The position numbers and the translations under genes are program-made. Below, piece after piece: positions 48,101 to 59,657 of a stretch of DNA of 64,000 bases. Origin of the DNA: Hydnum rufescens UP504 (lineage: Eukaryota; Basidiomycota; Agaricomycetes; Cantharellales; Hydnaceae); contig MU129135.1 in assembly GCA_014904985.1 (NCBI GenBank), forward strand, positions 1 to 64,000. Direction: 5' to 3'. Numbering within the stretch: the first letter of the stretch is position 1; every line of letters begins with the position of its first letter. The notes beneath the pieces were generated by a model. It worked only from the letters and a program-made list of their open reading frames with translations, did no database searches and was not told the origin of the DNA.

Positions 48101-48485
48101 ATCGATGAACAGGGCTTCTCTCTCGTCGGATTCCTTTTGGCCGGCATGTTGTCGCATTTCCCAGAAGACTCCATATCGTCTGTCGTAACGATCTTCAAGA
48201 TTCTTACACAACTCTGGTCACAACAGATACTGGCCTGGCTTCCGAGTGCATCTGAGCATATCCCCAAAGAGTCGCTGCCTTCTGCGGCGCGCAGTGCGTT
48301 TTTATCTGAGTTCACAGCGTGCGTAATCGTTTCGTTTAAGATGAGTGGCGATGAGATTCACTCGCAATGTGTTCAGCGCGGTCACATCACGAGAGTTTGA
48401 CAAAGTAAAGCCGGCGCTGTTGAACTTGCACCGCGCCTCGCGAAGGACGCGGGATCGAACGCGGTTGACGGCGTTGGATACGTAA
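45156..48485 (+). CDS. MTR10: MTR10/transportin-3-type nuclear import receptor
   Basis: An importin-beta-like karyopherin that carries SR/RNA-binding proteins into the nucleus. ATG 45156 (MAAAQPSQETVRAVLAAVQV), then the importin N-terminal helix (KVSLDAANRWLQDFQHTPEA, WGACNYILASD, KTFAAQTFRAKVTFDL). HEAT-like repeats follow throughout: ALSGLALQMPEWKNAVPGLI, QAQVFRCLRSWISAGEIDIG, FRHVMGDTLKDCCFVLGSSV, RVRYAATLVISRYTEWVDRH, AMKFLCKDCKR. The C-terminus is SREFDKVKPALLNLHRASRR followed by LTALDT, then TAA. Two apparent one-base deletions (T run 46493-46498 and CCC 46546-46548) interrupt the exon that should read HNFFDVYKGLVSVMIKHLHF then VVPDAMSAQERDEF. For a housekeeping gene, assembly error is more likely than pseudogenisation. 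About eleven exons. Confidence 0.9.
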
Positions 48486-48816
48486 GAATTGTAGGGAAGA
48501 CACAAAGCCATGTTAGGTATATACCAAATAGTTGTAGCATGTTCCCACCTCTGGCTTGGGGTGGAGGTACGTATCCTTTAGTGTTCTGAAATAATTACCA
48601 AGATTATACGTGGCCATTGTGAATCAAGTACTAATACTAGTCCGCGGGTATTGGGCAGCTCTGACATCAGGTTCGTATATCCTTGAAAATTAAATATCAT
48701 GACGCCAGCCCACACGATATCGTATCATCTTTCCGCGCTGCCTCTGATTGCAGCTGTATGACGGAAGGCGCCCCGCCTCTCGAGGGGTGATGAGATTCAT
48801 TTTCCTAGAGAAGGAA
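48486..48816. other. Intergenic, convergent genes
   Basis: Shared 3' flank of the importin and the DUF6534 gene; nothing recognised. Confidence 0.5.
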
Positions 48817-50536
48817 TCAATCGGAGATGGGGTTCATAAGTGTACAATATAATGGCACCTTTGAGGCAATACTGCATGACCGCTGGGTGGTTGGAGAATA
48901 TTGATGGTGGTCGTCCTCGGCCGTGTCCCGACGCTCCTGGAGAAAGAAATGAGAGAAAGAACAATCGTTAGGTTTTTCTCGAACTCACAATCCTCACCAC
49001 ATCGTCGCGAACGGAGAAACGGTTGCGGGCGGGCCCGGACTCTCTTACGCTCTGTGGCGTAAACGTCTGAGCCGTATTCCATATCAAACTGCCGTCTGGG
49101 GAACCAAAACTCCAACCATTCCGCGCGTTTACTGATTGATGCACATGATCAGCAAACGATCTGAGCGCACGAAAACAAAGACTGACGCGAAACAAGAAGT
49201 GAGAGGGAGTAGAACTTGGAGAGCGGCAGGTATAAGACAGCACTCCTGTGCGTGGAGGTAAAGTCGAGATTGGCCGCTAACTCACGCCCTGCAAGGCGCA
49301 TACGGAGGAAGCACCCACGTATTATTTCTTGCAAAGTCAAACTGTTGAGTGTCAGAAGGGCGCACTAGGATACATCTCGAGAAGCTTGTAAACTTACAGT
49401 GACCACTTCCATTAACACAAGGACGTAGATGACAGCTATGACGGTCACTGTGCCAGTTTGCACCGTAACTATGAAGATCCATCCGGCCATCAATCAAACA
49501 GTGAAGCACGTAGAGGAACCAAGCGCTGTACGAACGTCGAATGATATCAGTGATAAGAGCGTCGGACCGTGGCAAACCCGTCCGATGCCTATGTAGATAC
49601 CACACCAAGCTAGCAGAGATAGCCAAATCATTTGCCAGGTGTAACGAGATGCCAAGAGTGCTGACAACGTGTATTGCAGCGGGGAATCGAATAGCAAAAT
49701 TCTCTATGAGTTGGTCGCAGATAGTGAGACCAAGGGCACACAAAAAGATAATTCCTGCAGCGAAGCCGATTAAGGAACCAAACCATATGTTCCGTGTGAG
49801 GACCATGACCCTAATGGGACGAGTAAGCACTCGACTGACATATGGCACGGGGTAAAGCTCTTGCCTGTGAGCAAAGAATAACTGCACAGGGAGTGAAACC
49901 AGAGCCTTGAGAGAAGTGAGCATCATCGTGGTAAGGAAATTGGCGCAAGATGCTTACGACCATTGTTGGTACTTGATGGAAAAATCAGTAGACCGTCAGC
50001 AAATTTATTTTTTATATCATCGGGAACAAGTGTCCTTTACCCATGCTATAAGCTACGATAGGGACGAGTTGTCAATTTGACCCCCTTGAGACAAAGAAAT
50101 TATCATCTTACCCCAGAGAGGTTTAGCATTTGATGTAAGCGTGCCGAATTCAGTGATGCAGAAGTGCCAAACCACCAAGATACTGAATGGAAGAATGCTC
50201 TTAAGCCTTGCTAGTCTTAGGGAAAGGGCATTCTTACTCTATCGCCGCTGTTAGGATTTCCATGATTAATACCCAGCAAACCTATGGGAAATCAATGGCC
50301 AATCTCGAGGAATGAAAGACGAGGTCGCTCACTAGAAGCTTGATCCGGAATTTGTCCCTAAAAAACGATGAGATGTCAAGTGGTAACGAGGAAGAGGCGG
50401 GGCGCAACTTGTGCTTCGCGGCGAAGTACTGGTATGTTTGAACGATTACAAACCCCAATAGAAAAGTATTGAGAGAGGATCCGAGGAGGATAGGGCCGAG
50501 CCTGACACCCCAAGGACGAGCAAGAGTCAATATCAT
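48817..50536 (-). CDS. DUF6534-type seven-helix membrane protein
   Basis: A basidiomycete-expanded multi-pass membrane family of unknown role. ATG 50536 (MILTLARPWGVRLGPILLGS), then helix 1 (LNTFLLGFVIVQTYQYF), the charged loop RDKFRIKLLV, and the mid-protein hallmark SLPVQLFFAHRQELYPV. Further helices include IWFGSLIGFAAGIIFLCALG, and then HLANDLAISASLVWYLHRHR followed by TGLPRSDALITDIIRRS. The family end motif is split by introns: YLPLSKFYS then SVNARNGWSFG. A last intron (about 48931-48988) leads to a cytosolic tail ending LYCTLMNPISD before the stop at 48817. At least seven exons, some borders approximate. Confidence 0.75.
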
Positions 50537-51308
50537 GGAGATCCAACGTGCGCTCGGAGTGTATACCAGATGTCCAGGTTGAGGCGAGATGCCATTGCTC
50601 GAGTAGGTCGAGTGGGTCAAGTCACCAAGGCGGCCGAGGTGGACCCAATTCTTGCGATAACGACAAGGAGGGGCGCCGCGGCTGCGGTCTGCGTGCGGAG
50701 GAATAGGCAAATGATCTTTAATGAAGCAAATTTGATCGTGACTCTCATTATAGTATTGGGATTCACTGAATTATTCGAGGAGATCTATAGAATTAGTATC
50801 TCGATGGACGTAACAGCCTGAGAAGAATATCCCTAAAAAAAACCCGCCCACTGCGGCCTCCCCGGTCACTGGCTTATCTCCCCCGAGTGATGTCCTAAAT
50901 ACCTATTAGCCTAATCCCCGCCCCGCTCAGAAACTTTCCTCCCGCTGAATTTGGCGCTGATATCATTTATCCCGAATCTACCTATATTTTCGATGGTGCA
51001 TCGCACATCCGAAACCACTCCATTTGGGCTCCAACCACGGCGAGGACGACATATGGAGCAAGTTGGCTCAACGTCTCCATGCACCGGCCGCAACAGGCCA
51101 TCGCTTACGTAAAGAGCCACGTTCCACAATTTGTTCAGGCACAACTAGGCGCTATGGTCTCTACCACGCCCCTACCGGCCCACGCACGCCAGGGGACGGT
51201 GCATCACTATCCCCACTTGTGGTCCCCCCTGAAATTACATCGGCAATATCGCCGAATGAGCTAGTGTCATATTTAAGAACTCACACGTCCTCCTCGAGGA
51301 GGATAAGG
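50537..51308. other. Intergenic, divergent promoters
   Basis: Lies between the divergent DUF6534 and oxidoreductase genes. No additional gene, repeat or RNA recognised. Confidence 0.45.
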
Positions 51309-53104
51309 ATGGAGACTCCTCTGACTCTCGCGATTATTGGTGCTGGTCAACGTGGAAAAGTAGGCAATCGTGTAAAGAGAGAAAGTAGTAGTTGCTGAGC
51401 CGTGTTCTCTCCCAAGGCCTATGCTCGATACGCCCTCTCCCATCCAGAGAAATGCAAGGTCATTGCCGTCGCCGAACCAAGGCCAAAAACACGCCAGATA
51501 ATGGTCGACACTCACTCTATTTCACCATCCATGGTCTTTGAAAGTTGGGAGGATTTCGTGCGTAGCTCTGCGGACTCCATTGCTGCTGCTATCACAAGTC
51601 GCTCTGCCGACGGAAACCTTTGTGGACCTGGGCGGCTTACCGATGCGGTGCTGGTTGCAGTTCAAGACTCCATGCATGCCCCGATCGTAACTGCTCTTGC
51701 TGCTCAAGGCTATCATATCCTCTGCGAAAAACCAATGGCTACCTCTCCCGAGGATTGCATTCGAATGACTGATGCAGTCAAACGTTCTGGCACGATCTTC
51801 GGCATTGGTCATGGTAAACAGTTGTCCTCGTCAATCTCAACCCTTTCATTTACCAGATTTATCAGTGCTTCGATATTCGCCTTATAACAAGGACATTATG
51901 AAGATCATACAATCACGCCAGCTTGGTGACATCGTAAACATTGTTCATGTGGAGCCGGTACGCCTGTGCGTTCTTGTCATCTCACGCAGTTTGTCCTTCA
52001 ATTCCGCTCGTAGGTTGGTTACTTCCATTTCGCACATTCTTATGTGCGAGGTAACTGGTCTACCGAAAAGGAATCTTCCTTTTCTTTGATGACCAAAAGC
52101 TGCCAGTGTGTTTCGCTATTTATTTCTTAGCATAATGATTGGGTGTTTGATGGTTCTGGTTCCTCAGTGACATCGATATCTTATGCAACTATCTCTCGAC
52201 ATCCGCATCGAAACCTGTGCGCGTTTCTTCTTTCGGCTCGCTTTCCCACTTTAGGAAAGCCCACAAACCGATGGAAGCTGGGGCCGCGAAAAAGTGCCTC
52301 GAGTGCCCCATCCAAGATGTGTGCACCTACAGTGCAAAGAAAAGTAAGTTGGGTTTTGAAACCTTTGGGTTTAAGTGAAACCATTATGGTGGATCCACAG
52401 TTTATCTTGATCCTGTTTCCCGGGGTATTCTTTCATGGCCCGCTTCAGCTATTACGGACGGTACTCCCGATATCGAGAGCGTTAACGATGCTCTCGAGAC
52501 AGGGAGATATGGCCTATGTGTTTACGAGAGTCCCAATGACGTTGTCGACCACCAGGTCAGTAACATCCATCACTGGTATTGTACATAGATCTCACCGTCT
52601 CTAAGGTTGTGAATCTGGAATTCTCATCTGGCCAAACTTGCTCCTTCACGATGGTCGCTTTCACGGAACTGATTTGCGAGCGTCAGACCCGGATTCATTT
52701 CACTCACGGCGAGCTGATCGGGAATATGGAGACTTTCACGACGACAGACTTTAAAGCACTCACTGTCCGCCCGAGCGAGCAGATGAACGACGGGAAAGCC
52801 ACCAAGCTTCATACACCAGTGATTGATCAGATGAGTGGACACGGAGGGGGGGACATAGGCCTCATCGCCGCATTTGTCCAAGCCGTTAAGGAAGGTCGGC
52901 AGGATATTCTGGGTATCACTGCTGACGATGTTTTGGCGAGTCACTTGACGGTGTGCAATCTTTCTGTCGTCTGATTTGCGTCCTCTATTTAATACCTTGA
53001 GGTCACTGCAGGTATTTGCCGCTGAACAAAGCCGGCTTCAGGGTAGAGTGGTGGATGTAGAGATGTTCGAGGCCGAGGTGAGAGGGAGAATGGCAAAGGC
53101 CTGA
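51309..53104 (+). CDS. Gfo/Idh/MocA-family NAD(P)-dependent oxidoreductase
   Basis: A Rossmann-fold dehydrogenase related to glucose-fructose oxidoreductase and inositol dehydrogenase; the substrate is unknown. ATG 51309 ([17 protein letters not shown]) gives the nucleotide-binding GxGxxG-like loop, followed after an intron by [20 protein letters not shown]. The family Glu-Lys-Pro motif is present ([20 protein letters not shown]) and then [20 protein letters not shown]. The substrate-binding half has [56 protein letters not shown] and [20 protein letters not shown], and the C-terminus is [18 protein letters not shown]. About eight exons. A Cys-rich [10 protein letters not shown] segment lies between the domains, as I recall for fungal members. 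Confidence 0.88.
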
Positions 53105-53911
53105 ACTCGCTCCTTTCTGCCAATGTGCGCCACCGGACGTGTAGTGTAATCCCTTATGCTCTTGCATCCCTTGATACCCCCAGGAAATAATCATCGTAGG
53201 ATATCGCAGGCATTACTGAATGTTTGTACTAGATGCTGGTCCCAAGGTCCTTCGTATGCTCTTCCGCAGAGTGTTTCCATCTTATGGCTATTGAGTCCCC
53301 TTACCAGCTCGACGACTATGTTGCCACTTCCCACCTCGACAGAACATACACCTGTCGCCTCGAATTTGTAACAGGGCTGCAGTGCTGTATTCGAATGCTC
53401 GTATCAACCCTACTTTGCTCCTCGGAATCGACAACTGCATCTCGATCAGCTTCTCTTCACAACATTATGTGATAATGAGGAGTGAAACGTCATATGGAAT
53501 TGTCTGCCGCATCTCTGACCCCAACAGCGCCATCTTCAGCTGATACCCAGGAAAACAAATTGTCAATTTACCTGGTTCTGTTTTGTTAGGTGGCTACCAA
53601 AATTCTGCGCGGCTTCCCTTATAATTACTGTAGCTTACCATAATCGACTGTGTTCTCTGGCAAACGCGGCCGCTGTGAAGACATGGGCAAGAGAAATACA
53701 CTATTCATAAACCTGGGGAACGTAATCGGGCCCTTCCCCGATCAGATAAGCTTACTTGGACAACTCAATAATTCATCTGGTCGTGGGCGCGACACCTAAT
53801 AGAATATCTAACGAACGTGAGGCAACAGTGCTCCGAATACACATTTGCAATCACCTCATCAGTGGCCATAAGTACTCACGACTGGGACCCCCTTCGAATC
53901 CCTCCTACGAC
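53105..53911. other. Intergenic before ATG22
   Basis: A plus-strand frame at 53233-53472 was seen but resembles nothing. The rest is the probable ATG22 promoter and leader. Confidence 0.4.
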
Positions 53912-56586
53912 ATGGCTTCACCTGATCTTGGGGAGACGATCGCGTTTCCGCATACGGAGATCAAACAGGTTGGGGATATGTCTGATATTCCTGGTATCGA
54001 CCTGGAAACCCGTGCTAATGTCACGGCAGTGGATCACGACGGGCCAGTTGTACGTTCTGTTTTCCACTAGAATAGCCGTTGAAGGATTAATATTCGATAT
54101 AGGTCACTCGAAGCGAGTTGTGGAGCTACTATCTTTATGTGAGGGCCACTTCTCATTCAGGATTGTGATCTCAATCGGCGTGCTTGCATAACAGTACAAT
54201 GGAGATGTGCGTCTTCACTCAGCGCGCTTTGTATTTTCTCTTTGTGAACAGCACATTCCAGAATGGTGTGGGTCCAAATGGCTACTCGTTGACGCTCTTC
54301 CAGTCCCTCGCCACTGGCGCTGGTACGCGGGATCCATTTTCTGGTGCTAGGATCTCGCATCTTGACCCCATATATTGTTACCCCTGCACATTCCTAGGCT
54401 GGGACCCTGTGCGGGGCAAGGGAACCAGCTGCCTTGACCCCAATGCATCAAGTCAATGTGTCCTTCCCTGGGCGGGAGGAACAAAGAGCGTCAGTTCTAT
54501 CGTACTCATCGCGAACGGCCTGAGGTCAGCACACCGTAAGACCCTTGTCCAGCTCTTCAAATTCATTCTTTTTTTAAATCCACGATGAGCTTCATGTTTA
54601 TGACGTTGCTGTTCACCACTATTGGTTCCTCTGCTGACTATGGAAATTTCGGCCGGTGGTTGCTATTCCTCATCACGATTGTTTGCTGGGGAGCACAGTT
54701 TGGAAGTATGAGCTTGACCAGTCAGTCGTCATATGAAAGAGCCATACGTGCATCCCTGTGCGATTTTACTATATTTGGGGGATATTCGTAGGTCCTGACC
54801 GTTGGAAGGCCGCCATGGCGCTCTACATGATTAGCTTCATCACATGTAAGTCCCCCTGAAGAATTATATCAGGTAGGTGTACGTGCTTTCACAATTTTTA
54901 TAGACGGTGCATCCTTGGTGTTCTACGCCGCCATATTCCCTCGTCTTGCCCGTAATACCCCGTATTCTCGTTCTCTGCGATTGCGATATGAGAAGAAAGA
55001 GATCCTGGCCGAAGAATATGAGCGCGAGGAGAGTTTGGAGAAGAATCGGATCAGTAATATAAGCACTGTAAGAAGTCCTCCACCCTCGTGGTCTAATAAT
55101 GATTCGCATTCCGTTTAGGTCCATAGTAATATCGGGTGAGCCTAGAGGAGCCATGGTCCATTCGGGAACCAGATTTAGCGCAATGGTCTGCACAGATATC
55201 TCTTTACCCTTTGTCTCAATCTCTCGATCCTTCTCCCGTTGGCCGCCAATCCCAAGGTTGATAACTACACTCTGGTCCTAACCAATGCATACTGGGTCCT
55301 CACAGGGATCTGGTGGTGTGGGTCCTTGTCCTCAGTTCCATCCCTTTTTGACGATAGTGACATGTCTTTTGTCTAGTCATTTTCCAAGAGCCTCGCCCAG
55401 GCCCGCCGCTCCCGAAGGGCCGGAACTACTTCACAATAGGATGGATCCAGGTAATTTCGTCCCTAGAGGAGCGGTTGCCATTCTTGCTGATCGATCGCGG
55501 CGTCGTCGATAGATCTGGGGGGCAATCAGACAGTACAAAGAACTCCCCCAGACATTCCTATATTTATTCGTGTTCTTCCTTCTCGCCGACGGACTCAACA
55601 CGACTGGCACTCTTATCAGCATCTGCCAAAATTCTAAGTTTAAGTTTTCCTTTCTTCAGAACACCTATCTTGTGCGCATCGCACTCTCACGCTCTTTGGA
55701 CGTTCATGGATAATGAAACTCCTGGGTCTTTTAGGGTCTAGCTCAAGCTGTGACGTCTATCATCAGGTTCAAGGACACCGTTATATTTTAGAAAATCCTT
55801 GCGACTGATGTAGTTTCTTCAGCACCCTCGGATTCTGGTACATACAACAATACTGGAAGATTGACACCAAAAAGATGGCGAGTTCCGATATTGATTTGAA
55901 CATCGGTTCGCTTCAAAGCTGATGATTGAGACCTTAGTTTGTTGTGACCAATATAGCAACAGTATTGATACCTCTATGGGGAATGATCGGCATCTGGACC
56001 CCTAATTTCGGTACGAAATAAATCATGGATAAGGTTGCATTCCCAGCGCTCAAAGCGTCTCCTTGTTACGGAAAGGCTTTCATAGGGTCTGGGAATTTTG
56101 GTACGCGGAAATTTCAATATTCAAATCGCCATTTTTCGTGACTAGTAGGTGTTGTCTAGGGCATACAATGTGATATTTGGCTTGTTCCAGGCCCCGTATT
56201 ACGCTTTCAGTGGGCCACGGTTTTTATAATATCCGTCTCCCCAGACGTTGACCCTCTGCTACTACTGCTCAGGTCAGACAATGATGTCAGAGCTCTGTCC
56301 ACCGGGATTCGAGAATATGTTCTTCGGTTAGGAGTCTGCTTTGAGTGTACAGTTGAACTCTAACCAATGGGCATATTTAGGCCTATTTGGACTCTCGAAC
56401 AGGGCATCCAGCATGATCGGGCCCAACGTCATCCAAGCGATCATTAACCATACAGGTAGCAACTGGAAAGGATTCCCATTCCTCTTCGCACTTTGCGCCG
56501 TGGCATCTCTCGTCATCTGGTTCTTTGTAGATGTGAAGCGGGGTCGGAGAGATGCTGTGATGTTCGCAGAAAAGCGACGATCGTAG
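53912..56586 (+). CDS. ATG22: ATG22-type vacuolar amino-acid effluxer
   Basis: Atg22 is a major-facilitator-like vacuolar membrane protein that releases amino acids after autophagic breakdown. Spliced pieces in order: MASPDLGETIAFPHTEIKQV, TRSELWSYYLY-YNG, GVGPNGYSLTLFQSLATGAG, QCVLPWAGGTKSVSSIVLIA, TTIGSSADYGNFGRWLLFLI, LVFYAAIFPRLARNTPYSRS and ESLEKNRISNISTVHSN. Then come WWFIFQEPRPGPPLPKGRNY, QTFLYLFVFFLLADGLNTTG, GLAQAVTSIISTLGFWYIQQ, FVVTNIATVLIPLWGMIGIW and FGLFGLSNRASSMIGPNVIQ, with a C-terminus SLVIWFFVDVKRGRRDAVMF. Around twelve helices and more than a dozen short exons. The N-terminal exon assignment (53912) is the least certain part; the stop is at 56584-56586. Confidence 0.9.
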
Positions 56587-56844
56587 AAACGTGAAGAAAA
56601 AAACCCGGGTTCTGGGGACGTGGCATACGGAAGAAGGGAATCTTGATCGAAGAGGGACACGGGTGCGAAGTCCGAACAGTGGTGATGATGTGGATCTCCT
56701 GCGTAAGCGCCCTATATGCAGATTCTGTACGTGTAGAGGGAAATCATCCCTAATCTTTCTTGGACAATGGGAAGGTGTATGATGAGGGTTGCTGACGCAG
56801 AATTGATGGGGTACATCTCACAGGCGAGAGCCATGAAAGACACA

Positions 56845-57466
56845 TTAGTTATTTCCCAGGAGTTTGACAAGGGCGTCGACAAGGGATTTATACAAAGTCT
56901 CCAGGTCTTGATTTTGCTTGAGGGCAATTCCAACAACTATGGGCCTTTTCAAACCAAAGCTCCCATCCCCGCCCCCCTCTAAGCACCACACGATTGTAGA
57001 AAGTTGAGCGGCAAGAAGATTGTAGAATGTATGCAATTCAGGGGTTGGTGGATGACCAAGAAGCGGTGTAAGTTCGACGGAGGGAGGGGGAGGTGGAGGA
57101 ATGATTCGATCGTCAGTGGATGACGTTGAAAACCGGGGGAGTTGGATTGTCTGTGGTAAGGTTGCTTGGATCTATGTTACACTTGTTCGATGCCATCTTC
57201 AGATTCCATTGAGATTATCCACATACTAAGCATCCAACTTTCCCTAATTGTGTCACAAGAACTAGTACGCGATCTGAAAATGATTGAACGAGAAATTGAG
57301 TGGCCAGGCCCTCCACTAATTCCTCTTGCTGGTAGATGGGTTTCATCCGTGACGATGGGGCAAGATTTTGCTTCCGGTGGCGAATAAAAGCCACCCATTT
57401 TTTTGATGGTGCGGAGTCTCTCTTCTCTTGCTCTCCTCTCTCTCTTGATTCACTGGTACCTGTCAT
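56845..57466 (-). CDS. Proteasome assembly chaperone 3-like (PSMG3)
   Basis: PSMG3/PAC3-type proteins, with their partner chaperone, guide assembly of the proteasome alpha ring. The motif TQFLVQSFSDRVLVLVTQLG followed by KVGCL matches the family's central strand pair. After an intron (about 57173-57230) come a Pro-rich linker, VELTPLLGHPPTPELHTFYN with LLAAQLSTI, and the final helix region KRPIVVGIALKQ .. ETLYKSLVDALVKLLGNN before the stop. Length is about 180 residues, somewhat longer than the 120-residue human protein because of N-terminal and linker extensions. The start at 57466 is the first ATG; a later Met (MKPIYQQEEL) is possible. Head-to-head with GID8. Confidence 0.68.
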
Positions 57467-57485
57467 GCTTAGGCTAGAGCTACTA

Positions 57486-58622
57486 TATCTGCAGCGGATT
57501 GGGCCCGTCGTCTCGAGGAGGTGCGCGTGTCGAAAGAGTGCGTGTTGGGGTTGTGTACGCCAGCCTCTCTTCTTCTCTCTGTTCTCTCCCTCTTTTCTTC
57601 CTCTCGAGGAGCGGTACTATATGATTAAGACAATATTGGGAATCTCTCTGATTATTCCCGATGAGACCAATAGTCTTTGGACGCCTATGATCCCGATTAT
57701 ACTTTTCGCGTAGTCCCCATGCTACCTTGCGATCATTTCATTCTCGATTCTCGCTGATCTCTGTTATGCCTTGTTAGGGATCTGAATCGTCTGGTGATGG
57801 ACTACCTTGTCATCGAGGGTTATAAGACGGCTGCGGAGGAGTTCAGCAAAGAAGCCAATCTCGACCCCATGGTGGATCTCGACAGTATCGAGAGCCGCAT
57901 GAGTATCCGCGAGGCAATCCAACGGGGTGACGTCGAAGAAGCCATCGAGAAAGTGAACGATCTCAATCCTGAGGTGAGAATGTCTCTTTTTGTTTCTGTG
58001 CCCTGTCATGTTCTCGTTTATAGAGGACATGGTGCGCACCAAATGATTAAACTACTTCATGCACCACTCTCAGTCCCTGTCGGGGACGGTGATGAGATTC
58101 GTAAACACCAAAACTTCAGTCTTCAATATGATTACCTACTCCTCGAAGCCCGTTTTTTATGTGCCAAATGCTCACAGCTCCTTATTTTTATATATGGGAT
58201 AGATTCTAGATACGAATCCCCAACTTTATTTCCACCTCCAACAGCAACGGTTGATCGAGCATATCCGGCATGGACGAGTAAACGAAGCGTTACACTTTGC
58301 TCAGTCAGAACTCGCGCCCCGGGGGGAAGAGAACCCCGAGTTTCTTCATGAGCTGGAACGCACGATGGCATTACTTGCCTTCGACTCGACTCCGGATCCG
58401 CCTGCTGCAATCGCTGCTTTACTCCATCCCTCGCAGCGCATGCGGACTGCTGGCGAATTGAATTCGGCGATACTGGAGAGTTTGAGCCAGGGGAAAGAGA
58501 CGAAACTTGTTGGTCTCGTGCGGCTCCTGTGTTGGGGTGAGGCATTACTCGAGGAGAAGGCTGATTTCCCAAGGGTCGATTTCTTACCTGGACTAGGAAC
58601 AGGGAAGGCCAAGGCAGAGTAA
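57486..58622 (+). CDS. GID8: GID8-type subunit of the GID/CTLH ubiquitin ligase
   Basis: Gid8/TWA1 is a scaffold of the GID E3 ligase that degrades gluconeogenic enzymes. Exon pieces: ISAADWARRLEEVRVSKE joined (GTGCGT donor, about 57539-57777 intron) to DLNRLVMDYLVIEGYKTAAE, the LisH motif. The CTLH motif is IESRMSIREAIQRGDVEEAI and VNDLNPE, and after a second intron (about 57973-58203) the CRA region begins LYFHLQQQRLIEHIRHGRVN. It continues with ELAPRGEENPEFLHELERTM and ETKLVGLVRLLCWGEALLEE, then ends GLGTGKAKAE. No in-frame ATG precedes ISAAD because TAG lies just upstream, so the start codon must be on a short undetected 5' exon. The listed start is the first recognisable coding base region, not the real start. 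Confidence 0.85.
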
Positions 58623-59657
58623 TGTGTGATCATGGACACAATGGCGTAGTTGTGGTATCTGTACCTCTTATAAATACATGTATGCTTTACTATGAGGGGA
58701 TCATTCTATTTGCCACCCCTTGGGTATTAGCGCCCCCCGAGCGTTATTTGAGGCAGCGCAGGGGCAACATGTCTGCCATGCGGGGGTGGTGCTGGGCGTT
58801 TGCCGCTCCATCACTGAGTTGAACTTTTTAAGATCGAAAATACAAAGGGGGTGGTGGCGGAAGCAAATCCCCCCGGCATGGTAACACCCGGGTGGTGGAG
58901 GTGGGTGGGAAATAGACCTATCCATTGTGAGGATATCCCTCAAATGTAGGCTGACTCCCTTGCATCCTCAGCTGAGGTCTTGAGGGGGCCTGGGCAGCTG
59001 CTCCAATGATGATTTTTCGGTGAACCCCCAAACCACAGTGGTCACCGGATCCAATAAACATGCACAGCCCTAAAAATAGCTCTGCATCTGAGAAATTGCT
59101 AGTTTTTCGAAGCTCGTGTTGGCAGAAGCAGCGCGTCTCTTTGGATATAGGAGCATTCCGAGCCCGGCGCTTAAGTGGTGGAGTTACCAAGCCGTCCGAG
59201 TCGTGATGGAAGATCGCTGGTACTGTAGCTTGGTGTTATGAAATTTAGGCTCCTAGGACGTGGGCCACGTGGCGGTACCAACCTATCCTACCCCCGACCG
59301 CTATGCTGCCGCTGCCGAAGAATGCAAGGGAACGAAGGGATAACACGTCTCCGCGGTGTTGATAGATATATCTCCTATAAGAGGCATGACGTATAGGGTT
59401 AGTCGTGCAAGTCAAACCTTACATGATTGCGAGTGCGGCCTTAGACATTCCTAGCCTTCGATACTCACGGGAACGGTCCGGCGGAGTCTGCAGCTTGGTT
59501 AACCCCCGGACACGCATGTTGTATCGCCTTCGGAGTCATCTCAGGCAAGCCGCTGTGCTTGAGATGGCGGTGATTCCGCAGCCTCAATGACAGTTTTCTA
59601 CTCAGATTTTTTATAACTTCTGCCAGCAGCAGCAACATCAACAACGATCACCAAACG
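58623..59657. other. Intergenic between GID8 and OCH1
   Basis: No gene recognised. Contains a small palindrome-like stretch (GTGGGCCACGTGG, about 59261-59273) with a CACGTG E-box core that could be a bHLH site for the downstream gene (inference). Confidence 0.4.
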
